In this document: positions 11,960 through 23,890 of the stretch, piece after piece
How positions within the stretch are numbered: the stretch's first letter is position 1
Layout: every line of letters begins with the position of its first letter
Assembly (NCBI GenBank): GCA_018398805.1
Contig: JAGFBZ010000741.1
Location: 310,001-374,000 of the forward strand
Origin: Hirundichthys speculiger
Lineage: Eukaryota > Chordata > Actinopteri > Beloniformes > Exocoetidae
Reading direction: 5' to 3'
Length of the DNA stretch: 64,000 nt
Notes under the pieces: generated by a model
What the model was told of the DNA's origin: nothing
Seen by the model: only the letters and a program-made list of their open reading frames with translations
Database searches by the model: none
Program-made: the position numbers and the translations under genes

Positions 11960-12232
11960 CATATGGAGAGAGCTGTTGGATTAATGGGTGGACTAGGCCG
12001 TCTTCCTACTGGAAGGCTGGCGGTTCAATCCTGAGCTCAACCTTGTATCAGAGTGCCTCTGGGACACTGACCTCCACAAACAAACAAAGCATTATGTATG
12101 TAGAGTGAATGTATAATTGAAGTGCTGTAATGTATGTGTATGTGACTGGGTAAATCAGAAACACATTCCTAAAGTGCTTTGCAGAACCTGGATAAGGTTA
12201 AAAAGTCCAGTCCATTTATCATTTACAATATA
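11960..12232 (+). mobile_element. tRNA-derived SINE
   Basis: A tRNA-like head is followed by a B box, GGTTCAATCC, at 12022-12031. The tail reads AAGTGCTTTGCAGAACCTGG, then a CCAGTCCATTTATCATTTA ending. This layout matches abundant teleost SINEs. The head is not a functional tRNA gene: no cloverleaf or anticodon arm can be folded. No target duplication was found. Confidence 0.75.
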
Positions 12233-14145
12233 ACATGTGCCTAAAGTAGTGCAGGTCTATGAAGGGATTACTCTACTGAAAGCTTCTTATACTATTTTCT
12301 GGTATTTATTGCTGGCCCTATTTAGCTTGTAAAAGCCCTTTAGGTCTGGAAATCCGCTGTAACATCACACAATCATTCAGTCTGTCATCAAAGAATCACA
12401 CAAGTGACCTTGTGCACGAGGTGAACGTTTGCCACAAGCAAATGTATGCCACCTTCAAATCAGCCAAAGAATAAAATATTTCACAACTCCAGAGGAAATA
12501 ACACATCAGCTGAGCACATGTTCCTCTGGTCAGCGGGAAATGGTCTTTGGACACTGAGTCAAACAGAAATGGCCTCATGGCACAAAGCATGAACTTGAAG
12601 TATTCCTTCATTTACAACAGAGAATACAATAGATTTGGGGCATTACGTCAAATTTAACTTACCAAAACAAAATTAGACTGATAGCTTTTATCACTATTAT
12701 TCTTATTTAGGTACAACAATCAAAGTGGTCACAAGGGCCTTCAAAGTGAAGGGCCTTCTGAAGTGTAGAGGAAATGCATCTCAGTGGTTCCTCTGCTCCC
12801 AACATGATGCCAGTGGGACTTGGAAACATGCCATGGAGTGAGCCCAAAATCCTGTCAGTTTTCAGCAAGTGCCTGTTCCCTGAGTGTGTTAAGTAAAAAT
12901 ATGTCCATTACTTCTCTGCCTTTTATCTTCACAGCATCCTCAAATGAAAAATTATTCCAATCTTTACACTAACATCTGAACAGTTAATTGCCACATCGTT
13001 GAACACAATCATGCTCATAATCGATCCCCGCTTTAATAACTCCCCTGGTTCTTCCTCCCCTCCACCTCCAGAACAAATTTTTCATTTTTTTTGCTTCTAA
13101 AAACGTCATTGTGATTGTTGTTTTCTGTTAAATGCCTTGGCAGACTGCAATTCCTCCCTGCAGTTTAAGACATAAACAACAGAAATAATATTTGCAAGTT
13201 CATTTGTAACAAAAATGTGCCTCCTTGAAAGTCAAGTATTCGTTTGACTACAGCAGATTCACATCTTGATGTATTAAACATGACAACCTTTTTTTATTTC
13301 CTTGGCTTTTGCCAGTTACCGGGTTTTTCACACCTTAAGGGGTCCTAGTCTGCAAATAAATAAAAATACAGTTTTTTTTCCCCTGGTGCCATTCCACTGT
13401 GTGCCTTCCAAAGTAATAACATCTGGTTAGAGTCGAGCTGTGACTCATCCCTGACTGGGTCCCAAAAGACAGGTGTCCTTGACATGCAATGATCTGTAAA
13501 CTACAGTGCTTACGAAACGCTATAGCATAATACACATACATTTAGATGTATGAACATTCACACAGATTGTGGCAGTTGGTGTAAAATACATTTTTTTTTG
13601 AAGTCAAACCATTCACTGGGCTTTGAGCACCACTCGATGATTTCTTGTGAAATTCAGTGGCAGGAAAATTATGTGCACATTTGCTGCCTTAGCACTGAGT
13701 TTCCTTTTTCTTGCATGCCGGACAGCAAGCTAACATCTGATGCAGCCTCCAATGATAACAAAATATCTCCTTGAACCTTGTTTATTGGCTCCAACAGCAC
13801 ATATAAAACATCTTTTTTATAAAACAAACAAAATTAAATACACAGTATGAGCATCTGCAATAATATAACTGCTGTGTCTAGCTTAGCACAAATTAACTAC
13901 AGACTGACAAAATATATAATGTGCAGATTTAACTAACTATACCAGTCGCATTTCAGCATTCCCATCACAAAATATCACACAACATTGTCTAGTCAAAACT
14001 ACTTCAGGACCAATGATGTCCAAGGCAACAATAGTTAGGATAATATTCACAGCCCGTTTGCACCGGACAGTTTCTCCTCCATATTTTGTGGTTGACTTAC
14101 GTCTCCCTTGTATGTGCCTTCACTCGAGATACACTATATTGCCGA
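12233..14145. other. No feature seen
   Basis: AT-rich sequence without a recognisable gene, RNA or mobile element. Short open frames here have no family features. Confidence 0.4.
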
Positions 14146-14146
14146 A

Positions 14147-14195
14147 AAGTATTCGCTCACTTTAGTGACATCCCATTCCTAATCAATATTATGTG
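14147..14195. mobile_element. Terminal fragment of a Tc1-like element
   Basis: The sequence beginning ACACTATATTGCCGAAAAGT, followed by ATTCGCTCAC and GTGACATCCCATTCCTAAT, is the terminal inverted repeat of a very common fish Tc1-type family. Similarity stops after about 50 bases, at the A/C-rich island. The partner end was not found. Confidence 0.75.
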
Positions 14196-14199
14196 TGTT

Positions 14200-16140
14200 A
14201 GTTAAATTTTCACGATTAAGGTATAGTTTATCAATTATTAGTGAGTTCTGGCGAAGCAATAATACAAACAATTAACAAACACTTGACTGGACATTTGGAA
14301 CAGAGAATGCAAGTGGCTTTAATCTCCAGTTTGTATACAAAATCGAGAGGTCATTAAACTCACATAACAGAATGCAGGATGATTGAAAATGACAAATTGC
14401 CACTAGGAAACAGTTCGTCTTAAGCAGCACAAACAAAACATGGAGTCCTTGAGATAAGTTTGTCTAGACGCCTAGACTTGATGGAGCCAGAATGATTCAA
14501 ACAAAGCCATGCCCCTCAACAGACCAGCATCTAGGGGAACTGTCATAGACATATGAATCCAGCATTACACAATAAGGCCCCAAAATGCAGTTTTAATATT
14601 ACAGCCCCCGCTTTTTGTTTTTGCACCCCATTTTCTTTGCATATATGAAAAGCTTATCTAGATCACAGCAGTAGCTCACGCAGTCCCCACTGTGTGTATG
14701 AGTTTGCAGCCCAGATTGAAATCAGTGGATTGATCGGTTAGAATGATCTAAGTGATTAAGTTTGGAGTTTGAATTTTGAAATTTTAGTATAATCGAGATT
14801 CCCAGATTCCCGGAAATAAGAAGAACAGCCAAAGATCCCCTGAAGGCTAACTACTCTAGACTACAGCCAAACCCCATCGGAGAAAACACAATGCCTACCT
14901 ACTCGGACGACTGAATGACCACTACTCAATCACCAGAAACACCCACAGGTGCATCCCCCAGTCGACCGTCGGGCAAGGTCAGAAAAGAATCAGGTTTCCT
15001 ATCATGTAAAGAAGCATCACTGGTTTTGGCACCACGTGATGCAAGCATGGAATCTCAGAGGAAAACAAAAGAAAGAAACACAACATTCAAAACAAACCAT
15101 GATTGGAGTAAACACCCCCAAGATACAACATAATCGCAGCAGGCCTCACCTACAACAGACAGACGCCCCCCTTCCCGCACCCAGCGAGGAGCTCGTCTAA
15201 AACCAAGTGTTTTGCAGGCCCACGACGCGCAGGACCTGAACTCCAATTGAGAATGTCTGAAGTACTCCCAATTAACATTGTGGATAACTTGCATATTAAC
15301 ACGATGGCAGGATACCAGATCATTAACACCCACACATGGAAGAAGCATAGCCAAATAGCATGCCCGAGCTTCAGCCTAATAAATGAGTTTATCACCAACG
15401 GCGCTGCAAGCGCCCAGAACCCCGCACATGGCTTTCATTGGGAACGTTAAGCCGCTATGCCTAAAGCACACATGACCAATAGAAACAAACAGGCCTCATA
15501 AGACATAAGGAGGACAGTAAACAAAACAGACAGTAAAGAAAACCCCTCGGACCCCCAATCCGATCGGAGTTAACTATGAACCGCACTACAGAATAATCCA
15601 GAATAGAAACATTGTATTTATTCAAAACGTCTGCAGCTCCCAGACCCCCAGATCTGCATCTCGAACTGCGTTCTTAACACTCCTCCTGACTGCCCCTAAC
15701 ACTCCAAATCTCTACCACAGGAGGTTATTTACTGCCTAGTAAATAACTAGGAGGTAAGCAAGCAGGAACGAGTTAACAGTGAAACGAGACAGAGTCGAAC
15801 AAACATATTCACTATTCATCAGCCCTTGTCCATTGATCGACGCCACCATCGCACGGTACCAACCATCACTACGGTAACCTGGATCTCCTGAAAGGGCAAA
15901 ACAAACACATCATGCAAAAATCCGTAGCTGAGTAAGGCTCCTGGTACGCGCAACCCTAAACCTGCGATCGCAAGATACCGATCTTGAGGAAAGGGCAAAA
16001 GACATGGCCATTGCCACACCTACAAAGTGAGCAAGGGAGTCAGCATAATGGGTAGCGGCTTTAGCGGAAGATTGCATTAGTGGTTAGCGGAGGTTCTTAC
16101 CCGCAAGTTTGCAAACTCAAAACAATACTCACGTTTAACA
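14200..16140. other. A/C-rich island of unknown origin
   Basis: Between about 14,850 and 15,800 the + strand is strikingly rich in A and C, unlike the AT-balanced flanks. No long frame, primer-binding site or paired LTR is visible on either strand. Near the right side, 15955-15985 read on the minus strand as GGTATCTTGCGATCGCAGGT. This matches the right part of the hAT family found at 31313-31545, 60163-61011 and 62622-63639, so at least this end may be a distant relative of it. The rest is unclassified. Confidence 0.35.
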
Positions 16141-16269
16141 ACAATAGGGCTCCAACCAACTAGCAAATTAAAGACAATTCCAAAGTGTACTACTCTTCCC
16201 TTGTATTTAAATTGAATAATCCCATTGCAGTAACTGGTTTTTTCCTAAACTACTTCAGCTCAGACACAT

Positions 16270-16720
16270 CTGTAGCATGTCTGCTGTGAATGGCTCTCTT
16301 GACTTCCTTCACCAGTATCTCTATGGGGTTAAGGTTTGTGCTCTCGTCCCTTCTAAAAGGCAGAAGCCATTCTGTGATGGATTTACTGCTTCGGGGCATT
16401 GTTCTGCATCATCCAACTTCTATTAATTTTCATCTGACAGCCACCCTGAAAAAATCATCTTAGATATTTTGATAAACTAGAGACTTAATTTTGCCTTTGA
16501 TTATGTAAAGTGGTCCAGGTCTTTAGAAAGTGAAGGAAGTCCAGATCATTAAGCTCCCTCCACCATAATTCACCAATGGGATGATGTTTTAATGTTGCTA
16601 ATCTGTGCCATTTTTGCAACATGTATAGTGGTGAGTATTCTTCCTGAACAGTTGGGTTTTTTTTAAACAGTCCACAAAACGTATTCCTCATAGAAATGCA
16701 GGGGCTTTATAGCAAATTTT
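16270..16720 (-). pseudogene. Decayed Tc1/mariner transposase
   Basis: Read on the minus strand in shifting frames, the sequence shows the order of a Tc1 transposase: a GGGSLMIW block near 16560, then a region matching the second catalytic aspartate (SKSITEWL) near 16380, then NLNPIEILVKEVKRA around 16290-16340, which contains the third catalytic residue. Stops and shifts throughout make it non-functional. The terminal repeats were not located. It may or may not belong to the same copy as the Tc1 end at 14147. Confidence 0.65.
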
Positions 16721-16920
16721 GGCCACACAGCAATGTTTTCTGAAGAGCTGCAGCTTCCTCTATGGTGTTGTACAGAAACTGTCTCTATTTATGGACAACT
16801 GGTTTAACTGTGGAGTGATTGACACTTGGAGATGTCTTTTTATCATTTTTTCTACAGCCATGTGTATGCTTGTTTGTGTTACCAACTGAGGCACAATATT
16901 ATATATCAGATGAAGATTAG

Positions 16921-18970
16921 ATTATGTTTGACAAACTACTGCAGAAAATGCAGTCAATTCCTAAGGGTTCACAGATGTTTTCTTCTCAGAGAACAGCTGC
17001 TGTGATAGAATTTCTCCATCTCTGTCTTTATAATGTTAGTAATATTGCCCAGCATCTCTGAAGTATAAATACAAGGAAGTAATATCTCTTTGCCCTTAAA
17101 ATTAAAGATATAATACCTCTGACAGAATTAGTCAGTTGGGAAAAGTCTAACCTCTGGGTTTAAAGTGAATTGCCCTGTACTTTTGAATTATTGAGTTGTG
17201 CAGTCACTCATACCTTAGACATTATGAGAAGTCTACATAGCAAATCAAGAGCCCCCCTATTGCTCAATAAAAAGGCAAGAGTAAATCTACCAATTACTGC
17301 TCACATACAGAAATGTCACAGGGCAGCGGGTGAATTAAAGCTTAATTTCAGTGGCGTTCTTCTTTAATACCCCAGTCACAGATGCCGTCCCCCTGAGTTT
17401 CTTATTCTCAGATCAATTTGTCGTGCTTGCTCTATTGGCAAACACAGAGATGGATTTGGCAGGAGAAGTATGTTACGTATAAACCACGTTTCAGACCTCC
17501 CTTTTGGGCTGTTTTCAGGTCATTCCTGACAGCAACAGCTGTAGAGTGTGATATATTTAGAAACTTGGGAAAAGAGAATATGAAGCTCCTCATCTGACAG
17601 TGTTCGTGCTGAATAGTGTAAACCTAGAGAGGGAGAATTAAACATTTCCACATGTCAGATGTTGATAAAAGTAACACGGGATTAGCTTTGTGTTTAAACT
17701 CAGCGGGGCTTTGATATAACTGAATTTGCAGTTAATTGCTTTAGTAATATCCTGATCTGTACTCAACCGATTTGTGACTAATCCTGCTATATATAATCAG
17801 ACTCACAACCCATCAGATTTACTTTTGCTTCTTATTTGAGCAGTGCTGGAGTATAACAATGTTCATTTCTTCAAGTGCTATACTTAAAGGTAGGATAACA
17901 CATTTCTGGATGATATTATTCTCTGCTGATATTTGAAACAAAATGTCAACAAAACACAGAGAGCTACCGCCTCCCTTTCCCTCTCGTACTCCCAAAGAAA
18001 TCATGCTCCATCATGAACTCTTCCAGGCCTCTCCCGACTTCATGTGCATGAAGTAAGGGAGAAGCTAATCCTAACCCTCCCCTTTGTCTGTGACGGGCTG
18101 GGGCAATGTTTGTCATGGCTTGGGGACAGGCTGCCTCCACTCTGGCTCTGAAAACTAGAAACAGAGCTGTGTGTAAAGACCAGGCTATTTACAGAATATT
18201 CACAAGATGAGCAATATATTTACTGGGTGTGACAAAAAAGTGTTCTGGGTTAGAAGTTGAGAAGAATGCCCTACTGTACATTTTACATAAAAACTGAATT
18301 AATGTTCTTGCAACAAACTGATTGAAAAATTGAACTGTTTCTCATAAAATGGAGAGAAGTACAAGTCTAACTAAGAAGAATTCATTGTCTATTTGCCATC
18401 TGCAGTTGTTAGCATAAAAATTCCATTCAAGGCACAAAATTACTTTCCGGTAGACACGTGCTGAAAAAGAACCTAAATCATATGAAATGCTCAGTTCAGT
18501 ATTCAATGGAAGACATATGCTTTTTTAAAGCTAACAATTTTAGCTTAGCTTCCAATTTGGCCTTTGGCCAACTCCCTGTGCCAAGCAGTAAATTTAGGAG
18601 TCTTGGGGTATACTAAAACTTTTGATTAAAGCTGGAGTCCCACAGAAAGCATTATGCTCTGTTTTGGAGCGACTTTACTCCAACCTCAAGCTCCACGAGC
18701 AGCAAAAGAGAGCAGATCGCCTCCTGCTCGGCTGGATTCCTTCGAGATAACAAACTCCGCCGAACGTTTTGAGATCATGTAACAGTCTGCTCATTTAAAG
18801 GCTTATATCTCGCCATGTCTTGTTCTTTCTAGAAATATAGATTTAAAAACACTGAAGAACTGCTAAATTAATATACTGTATGACATTTTGTGTTTTTTGA
18901 GCTTTTGCCCTTGGAGTCAGTACAGCCTACAAGATTGTTCTATAATTTTTGTATTTTCCTGATTTTCTGT
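16921..18970. other. No feature seen
   Basis: AT-rich sequence with no recognisable gene or complete mobile element. Confidence 0.4.
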
Positions 18971-19039
18971 TTGGTTTGAGTGGGCAAGATACATAAATCA
19001 TTGTGTTAAGGGCGCTATTTAGACTCTTATTGCAATTAA

Positions 19040-19975
19040 AAAAATAAAAACTTCCAGTTTTGAAATTACTATACAAATTCCCACTGAGTCGGAAGGTGCC
19101 AATTTAACATGAGAGTACAGTGATCCCTTGCCAATTCGCGGTTTAAGTTCCGCGGTTTTAGTTATTCGCGGATTTTTCAGAAATATATAATATAATTTAA
19201 AAAAATTTTAAAAATCGCAGAAACATCACAGGATGTTGTGCGCATTCTCTCACAGTGAAGAAATGCTGTGAGCCAACCTGGCCCCTTTAAATAGGTAGCC
19301 TTATGGGTAATGATGTGGCCTTATGGGTAATGGAGTGTGTGTGTTGTGGGACGGTAGAAGAAAACGGGGTTAGATGAAAAGTGGAGTGAGCATAAACAGC
19401 AGCCCAGTGTGTATAGATTTACATTCTCTGTTAACTGACAGGAGCCGAACAATACAACCTGTGTAATGTTACAAGTTCCTGCAGTGCCAGAATAAAGTGC
19501 TTGTTCCATGCAGAGAAAACTAGACTTTTTCTTTTGTTGTTATTAGCGTGTTAGCTGCTAATTACGAGCCAGAAATAGAGACCAGAGGCTGTGAAGGAAA
19601 CAGAAAAACCACAGTTGAGCCTTTGTCTTGTTTTGCTGCAGTGCCTCGCTACTTTTTTGGGGTTTTTAAACATATTTTAAACACATTACTTGAGGCTTGG
19701 GGGGCTCCGGCTCCAGTTTTGTGGATTTTGAATTTTCGCGGTGGGAGGCGCTGGTCCCCATTAACCGTGAAAAATAAGGGATCACTGTAATGACAAAATG
19801 GGGAAAAGTACTGAGATGCTGAACCTCACAAGTAATTCCAGGTCAAATCAAGTTGTCAAAGAAAAGATCAACACTGACACAGTGGTGATCCTGTCCACTT
19901 CCACTGGAATAACTGGAGAAAGCCATGGTGGAGAATTGGTGTGAATTCTCCCCCCTTAAACATAATATTTCCCAG
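19040..19975. repeat. Old dispersed repeat, split by a MITE
   Basis: The pieces on each side of the MITE at 19118-19787 (CTTCCAGTTTTGAAATTAC before; CTGAACCTCACAAGTAATTC and CTGGAATAACTGGAGAAAGC after) match, in the same order, the uninterrupted stretch at 56340-56530. The two copies are clearly diverged, so the family is old. No coding potential is seen and its class is unknown. Confidence 0.6.
19118..19787. mobile_element. TA-flanked MITE with CAGTGATCCCTT ends
   Basis: The left end, CAGTGATCCCTTGCCAATTC followed by GCGGTTTAA, is mirrored on the right by TTAACCGTGAAAAATAAGGG and ATCACTG. TA dinucleotides flank both sides (19116-19117 and 19788-19789). This is the pattern of the pogo/Tigger branch of Tc1/mariner. 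There is no transposase. The 670-bp copy sits inside an older repeat. Confidence 0.8.
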
Positions 19976-20995
19976 TAGTCGGGTTGCCCCTATTATACTT
20001 TCAGTCACACAATGCTCACAGCTAGGACCTTAAATACGTCCTAATGATAAACGCTTAAGACTTTGGCAGTTAGGCTCCGATCAAATAAATTCTGACTTTT
20101 AAGCCATACATAAAGATACTGGGGGTAATAAAAAAAACTTACCCCCCAGGACATCAAGAGATAAAGTTGAGATATAAATGTACATGTAACACACATTGAC
20201 TAAACATATGTTTGTAAAATACATGAAAATCATATTTATTTTTGTTCATTTAATCACTTCATTTTTGCATTCAATGCCAGGCTACTCACTAGGAGGCCAT
20301 TTCCAACTGGTACAGCCACGGAGGGAATATGCTATCTAGGGAAGAACTGCTGACTGGGAATTGAAGTGTATCGTAGAAAGAAATAAAGTGGCTTACCTTT
20401 AAAGAACCTCAACCCAGTAGGGTTAGTGAAGTGCCTAAATTCAGGAACCTCGTAGGATGCAAAATATTAAATCAAGAATCAAAATGTAGTTGCAGAATGT
20501 GATGAATGGAATTTGCATTCACTGCCATTTGTGGCCTGCACCAACGGCTCTTATGCCATCTCCTTCAGTGCAGGGTCATGGAAGGGTAGACCAACTTTGT
20601 GAGAAAGTAAACCGTTAAATAATTAAAAAGCAGGTTTATTATTGACCTCTAAGAAGCTTTACATTATTATTTCTGCTGCTGAGAAATTGTAATAAAACTA
20701 TGATTTACTTAGATCCTCAAATCAATCTGGCAACAACTATGGCTTAAAATGTAATAGATGGCAGGAATCAGAATAAGAAATCAAATAAGGATTTCCAAGA
20801 CTTGAATATCTGCAACCACTCATTCTCAAAAAACCATCCAAAACCAAACTGACAGCATAAGCTTCAAAAACTGGAATCCCAAGGGAAATGAGAACTGCAG
20901 CAGAACAAAGGAATCGGCAACCCAGATGGCACTGGAACCACAGTTCCTGCAGTCCCAAGAGGCATGACGTCATCAGGAGCATGGCCACTGACACC
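19976..20995. other. No feature seen
   Basis: AT-rich sequence with no gene, RNA or complete mobile element recognised. Confidence 0.4.
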
Positions 20996-20999
20996 TCGC

Positions 21000-21620
21000 A
21001 TTATTATCTCATTAACTCATTAATTTATTAACGCCAACATGTATTTTATCACGCATTAATGCATGTTAATCATATGCTTTTGTTTTGAAAAGTCTGTTTG
21101 TGGCTGGAAGAGAACCCGGAAGAGAATTGATGGAAAAAAACAGACATGGAGAGCGGTAAAGTTACAAAACTTTCACATGGACATTTTCATTTTAAAGTTC
21201 TCCCAGATGGCAGATTTGACAAAAACAAGGTTATTTGTAACCACTGCCAAGTTGAACTCCCTGTTAAAAAGTTAGCTTCAGAAATTGCTTTTTGTAATGT
21301 TGTGATTGTGGTTCTGAATTTTGTTGGTTGACTTTTTTTATTTTCCATAAAAAACAGGATGACATTAATGCCCGGGCAGTGGCAATAAGTTTTATTTTAT
21401 TTTACATTTTTTTAAGATGAGATTTACACTAAATATGTGTTACTGACAACTGCTGATGTTAAAAGTGTTTGCACAACAAATGCTATGGCACTTTTGTTAA
21501 TATGGCAGCAGAACATTTAAAATAAAAAGTGCACTTTACACTAACTTTTGAATTCATCATTTGATTTTTTGCAAATACAATGTGATTTATTGTGATTAAT
21601 CAGGGAAATCATGCCATTAA
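21000..21620 (+). mobile_element. hAT-type relic with BED-finger fragment
   Basis: The ends carry the CATTAACTCATTAA...CGCATTAATGC and TGTGATTAATCAGGGAAATC motifs seen at the termini of a common teleost hAT family. Inside, a plus-strand frame from 21146 reads KVTKLSHGHFHFKVLPDGRF and then DKNKVICNHCQVELPVK. That is the first half of a BED zinc finger with its CxxC pair; the following HxxxH half is deleted. The element is an internally deleted copy. Confidence 0.7.
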
Positions 21621-22370
21621 TCTGAACAGGTTCGAGTTTGTTCATGTTAATGACATTTCTTCTGCATGGACAAGGATCTGCTATGGCGTCCCACAGGGTT
21701 CAGTGCTGGGACCAATCCTTTTTACTTTAAACAACCACGGCATAAACCATCATTGCTACGCTGATGATGCGCTGCTGTACTTATCCATGAAACCAGAGGA
21801 AGCAAAACTGTTGGCCAAACTTCAAGGGTGTCTTGACATCAAGTCCTGGATGTCCTCTAATGTATTGCTCCTAAATTTGGACAAACAGAGGTTATTGAAT
21901 TTGGTCCCAAAGACCTGAGGAATGGATTAACTGGGTTTGTACGCTGGCTTCCAGCAGAGCTGTGAAAAACCTTGGAGTCAATTTTGATCAGGATATGTCA
22001 TTCAAGCACCAAATTAATCAGGTTTGCAAGATAGCCTTTTTTCATCTCTGAAATATTGCCTAGATGAGAAGCATCCTCTCCCAGCGTGATGATAAAAAAT
22101 TAATCCGTGTGTTTGTCAGTTCTAGAGTGGATTACTGTAATGCGTTGTTAGCAGGATGCCCGAAAAACTCGCTGAATAGCCTCTAACTGATCCAGAATGC
22201 AGCAGCGAAGGGTGCTGACAGGAATCCGTAAGTGAGATCACGTCTCTCACGTATTAGCCTCCCTCCATTGGTTTCCCATGAAATTTTGAATTGACCTTAA
22301 AAATCTCCTTCTCACATATAAGGCCCTTAATGGCCTAGGCTCCTCGTTATGTTTCAAGACCTGATAGTGC
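21621..22370 (+). pseudogene. L2-like LINE reverse transcriptase fragment
   Basis: The reading GVPQGSVLGPILF, followed by HCYADDALLYLSMKPEEAKL, gives the RT catalytic YADD box of an L2/CR1-type LINE. A segment between the two boxes is deleted. After a stop near 21916 the reading continues in broken frames (NLGVNFDQDMSF, SRVDYCNALLAGCP, LIQNAAA), the normal order of the RT thumb region. It is 5'-truncated, directly abuts the hAT relic and is dead. Confidence 0.88.
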
Positions 22371-23138
22371 GTTTGTGACGGAGTAGCCCGTCACTGGTTG
22401 CAGGAAGGCATCCTCCTTTTCTTTTTTTTTTCTTCCCCCCTTTAGTTTCAGTCACACTCACCAGATTCCCATTCACATCGCAGCAGGTTTATATCATTTC
22501 ACTGGTCTTTCCTACTAAGGATGAACACTTAGTAGCATTGATTCTGTTACTCACCAGCATAGAGTTCCAGCATTCAAACAGAGGCAATAACCCAATCACC
22601 CTTCATGTATCATCCAAACAGGAAATGACATCACAATACAAGGTAATTTATAATTTTTACATTTAACTGTTTATTTTCTCTTTATTTTTTGTAAATGGGG
22701 GGATGTAAATGGGGGATGTTAAAATAAGGTTTGTAGCCTGAGGTTGTTTAAAAAGAAAGGGACCAATTAGCCCAGTGGGAGGGGCTAATGCCTTTTAAAA
22801 AAGACTGGAAGGCAGGGAAGGTGGAGATGGATGTGGACATGACAGCTAGTGAAGCTAGTGTTTACAACTAAAGAGCACTGAGAGAAGCAGTGTTGCTATT
22901 TTTGGATACTTTTGTAAATATATATTTTTTTAAGTTTGTCCCACATCACTGCGTCACTTTCTTTTTCTTGGACGTTGTAGGCTGTTCTTCTTTCTCTTCA
23001 CTGTACATTTTCCCCTTCACAAGGAAACTTTCCAAAGACGTCTGTTTCTTACTCATTTTGCTAGCTGGGTTATATTTTTGTGCTCAAGTGACCGAGATGT
23101 AACCGAGAGAATCCAGTCATTTTTCAAAATAAAAGCTG
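22371..23138. other. Unclassified stretch
   Basis: It opens with a small hairpin, GTGACGG/CCGTCAC, near 22374-22393 and is T-rich at 22420-22445. A GC-richer portion at 22770-22850 follows. I could not assign it to a gene or a known repeat; a solo LTR is possible but no matching partner is in the window. Confidence 0.3.
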
Positions 23139-23146
23139 GTTCAGAG

Positions 23147-23800
23147 TAGGGATCAACTGATTATCGGCCGGACCAATTATCGGCGCCGATATTTGGCATT
23201 TTTACGTATATCGGCATCGGCCTTTTTTTAATCCAACGGGCCGATTTAAAACTAAATTATTTTGGCTCGGATGCAGCTGCGCTTCTCTGTCTCCAGCACT
23301 GCCCCGCTCACAGCGCCATCTTGATTACAATCAGTTCTTGAAGTGGAATTTTTTCAGTTACACTTATTCATATTTTGTTTGCATGTCTCTGCCTATGTGT
23401 GCGTGTGTGAGGCGGGGGGTGGGGGGACTGAAGTAATCGCGAACAACTGTAGTATTGTACATGATGGTAGTCTGCAGGACGGCTGTGGCGGTCTGAGGAA
23501 CAAGTGACTAGAAATCCTATGTATTTTATTTTAATATGTTAGAGACTTCAGAAAATATAAAACATACATATTTAGGAAAAGTAATGTAATGGCAGACCTG
23601 TAAATTTTGTTTGGAGAAAGTTATTCACATAATAACATACCTAACCATCTGTGAGACTGCTTTGGTGGTTCTAGTGTTAAAATATAACATTTAATAAAAA
23701 ATTGATGAATATCGGCTCAAAATATTGGCTATCGGCCTTCCTGACTACTAATGATCGGTATCGGTATCGGCCCTGAAAAAACCATATCGGTCGATCACTA
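23147..23800. mobile_element. hAT-type MITE, 654 bp
   Basis: A perfect 8-bp target duplication, GTTCAGAG, lies at 23139-23146 and 23801-23808. The ends are TAGGGATCAACTGATTATCG and the reverse complement of CGGTCGATCACTA. Repeated ATCGGC and CCGAT motifs are dense near both ends. There is no coding content. Confidence 0.9.
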
Positions 23801-23814
23801 GTTCAGAGTCATAT

Positions 23815-23890
23815 AATAAAACTTAAATTGCTAATTTTTTCTTGGGCGACCCAGTACCGGTCTACAGCCCGGGGGTTGGGGACCACTGAT
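23815..23890. mobile_element. Right end of a DNA element ending GGGGACCACTG
   Basis: Read on the minus strand this begins CAGTGGTCCCCAACCCCCGG, then GCTGTAGACCGGTACTGGG. That is the terminus of a widespread vertebrate hAT-type repeat. Only this end is present; the hAT-type MITE lies immediately to its left. Confidence 0.6.

Noticed and set aside
11960..12060. Possible tRNA gene
   Set aside because: The box B matches but no cloverleaf or anticodon stem forms, and the tail is that of a SINE.
14850..15800. A/C strand bias taken as a mitochondrial insertion
   Set aside because: None of the conserved fish mitochondrial rRNA, tRNA or protein stretches could be recognised.
14200..16140. Endogenous retrovirus in the A/C-rich island
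   Set aside because: No paired LTRs, primer-binding site, or gag, pol or env blocks are visible on either strand.
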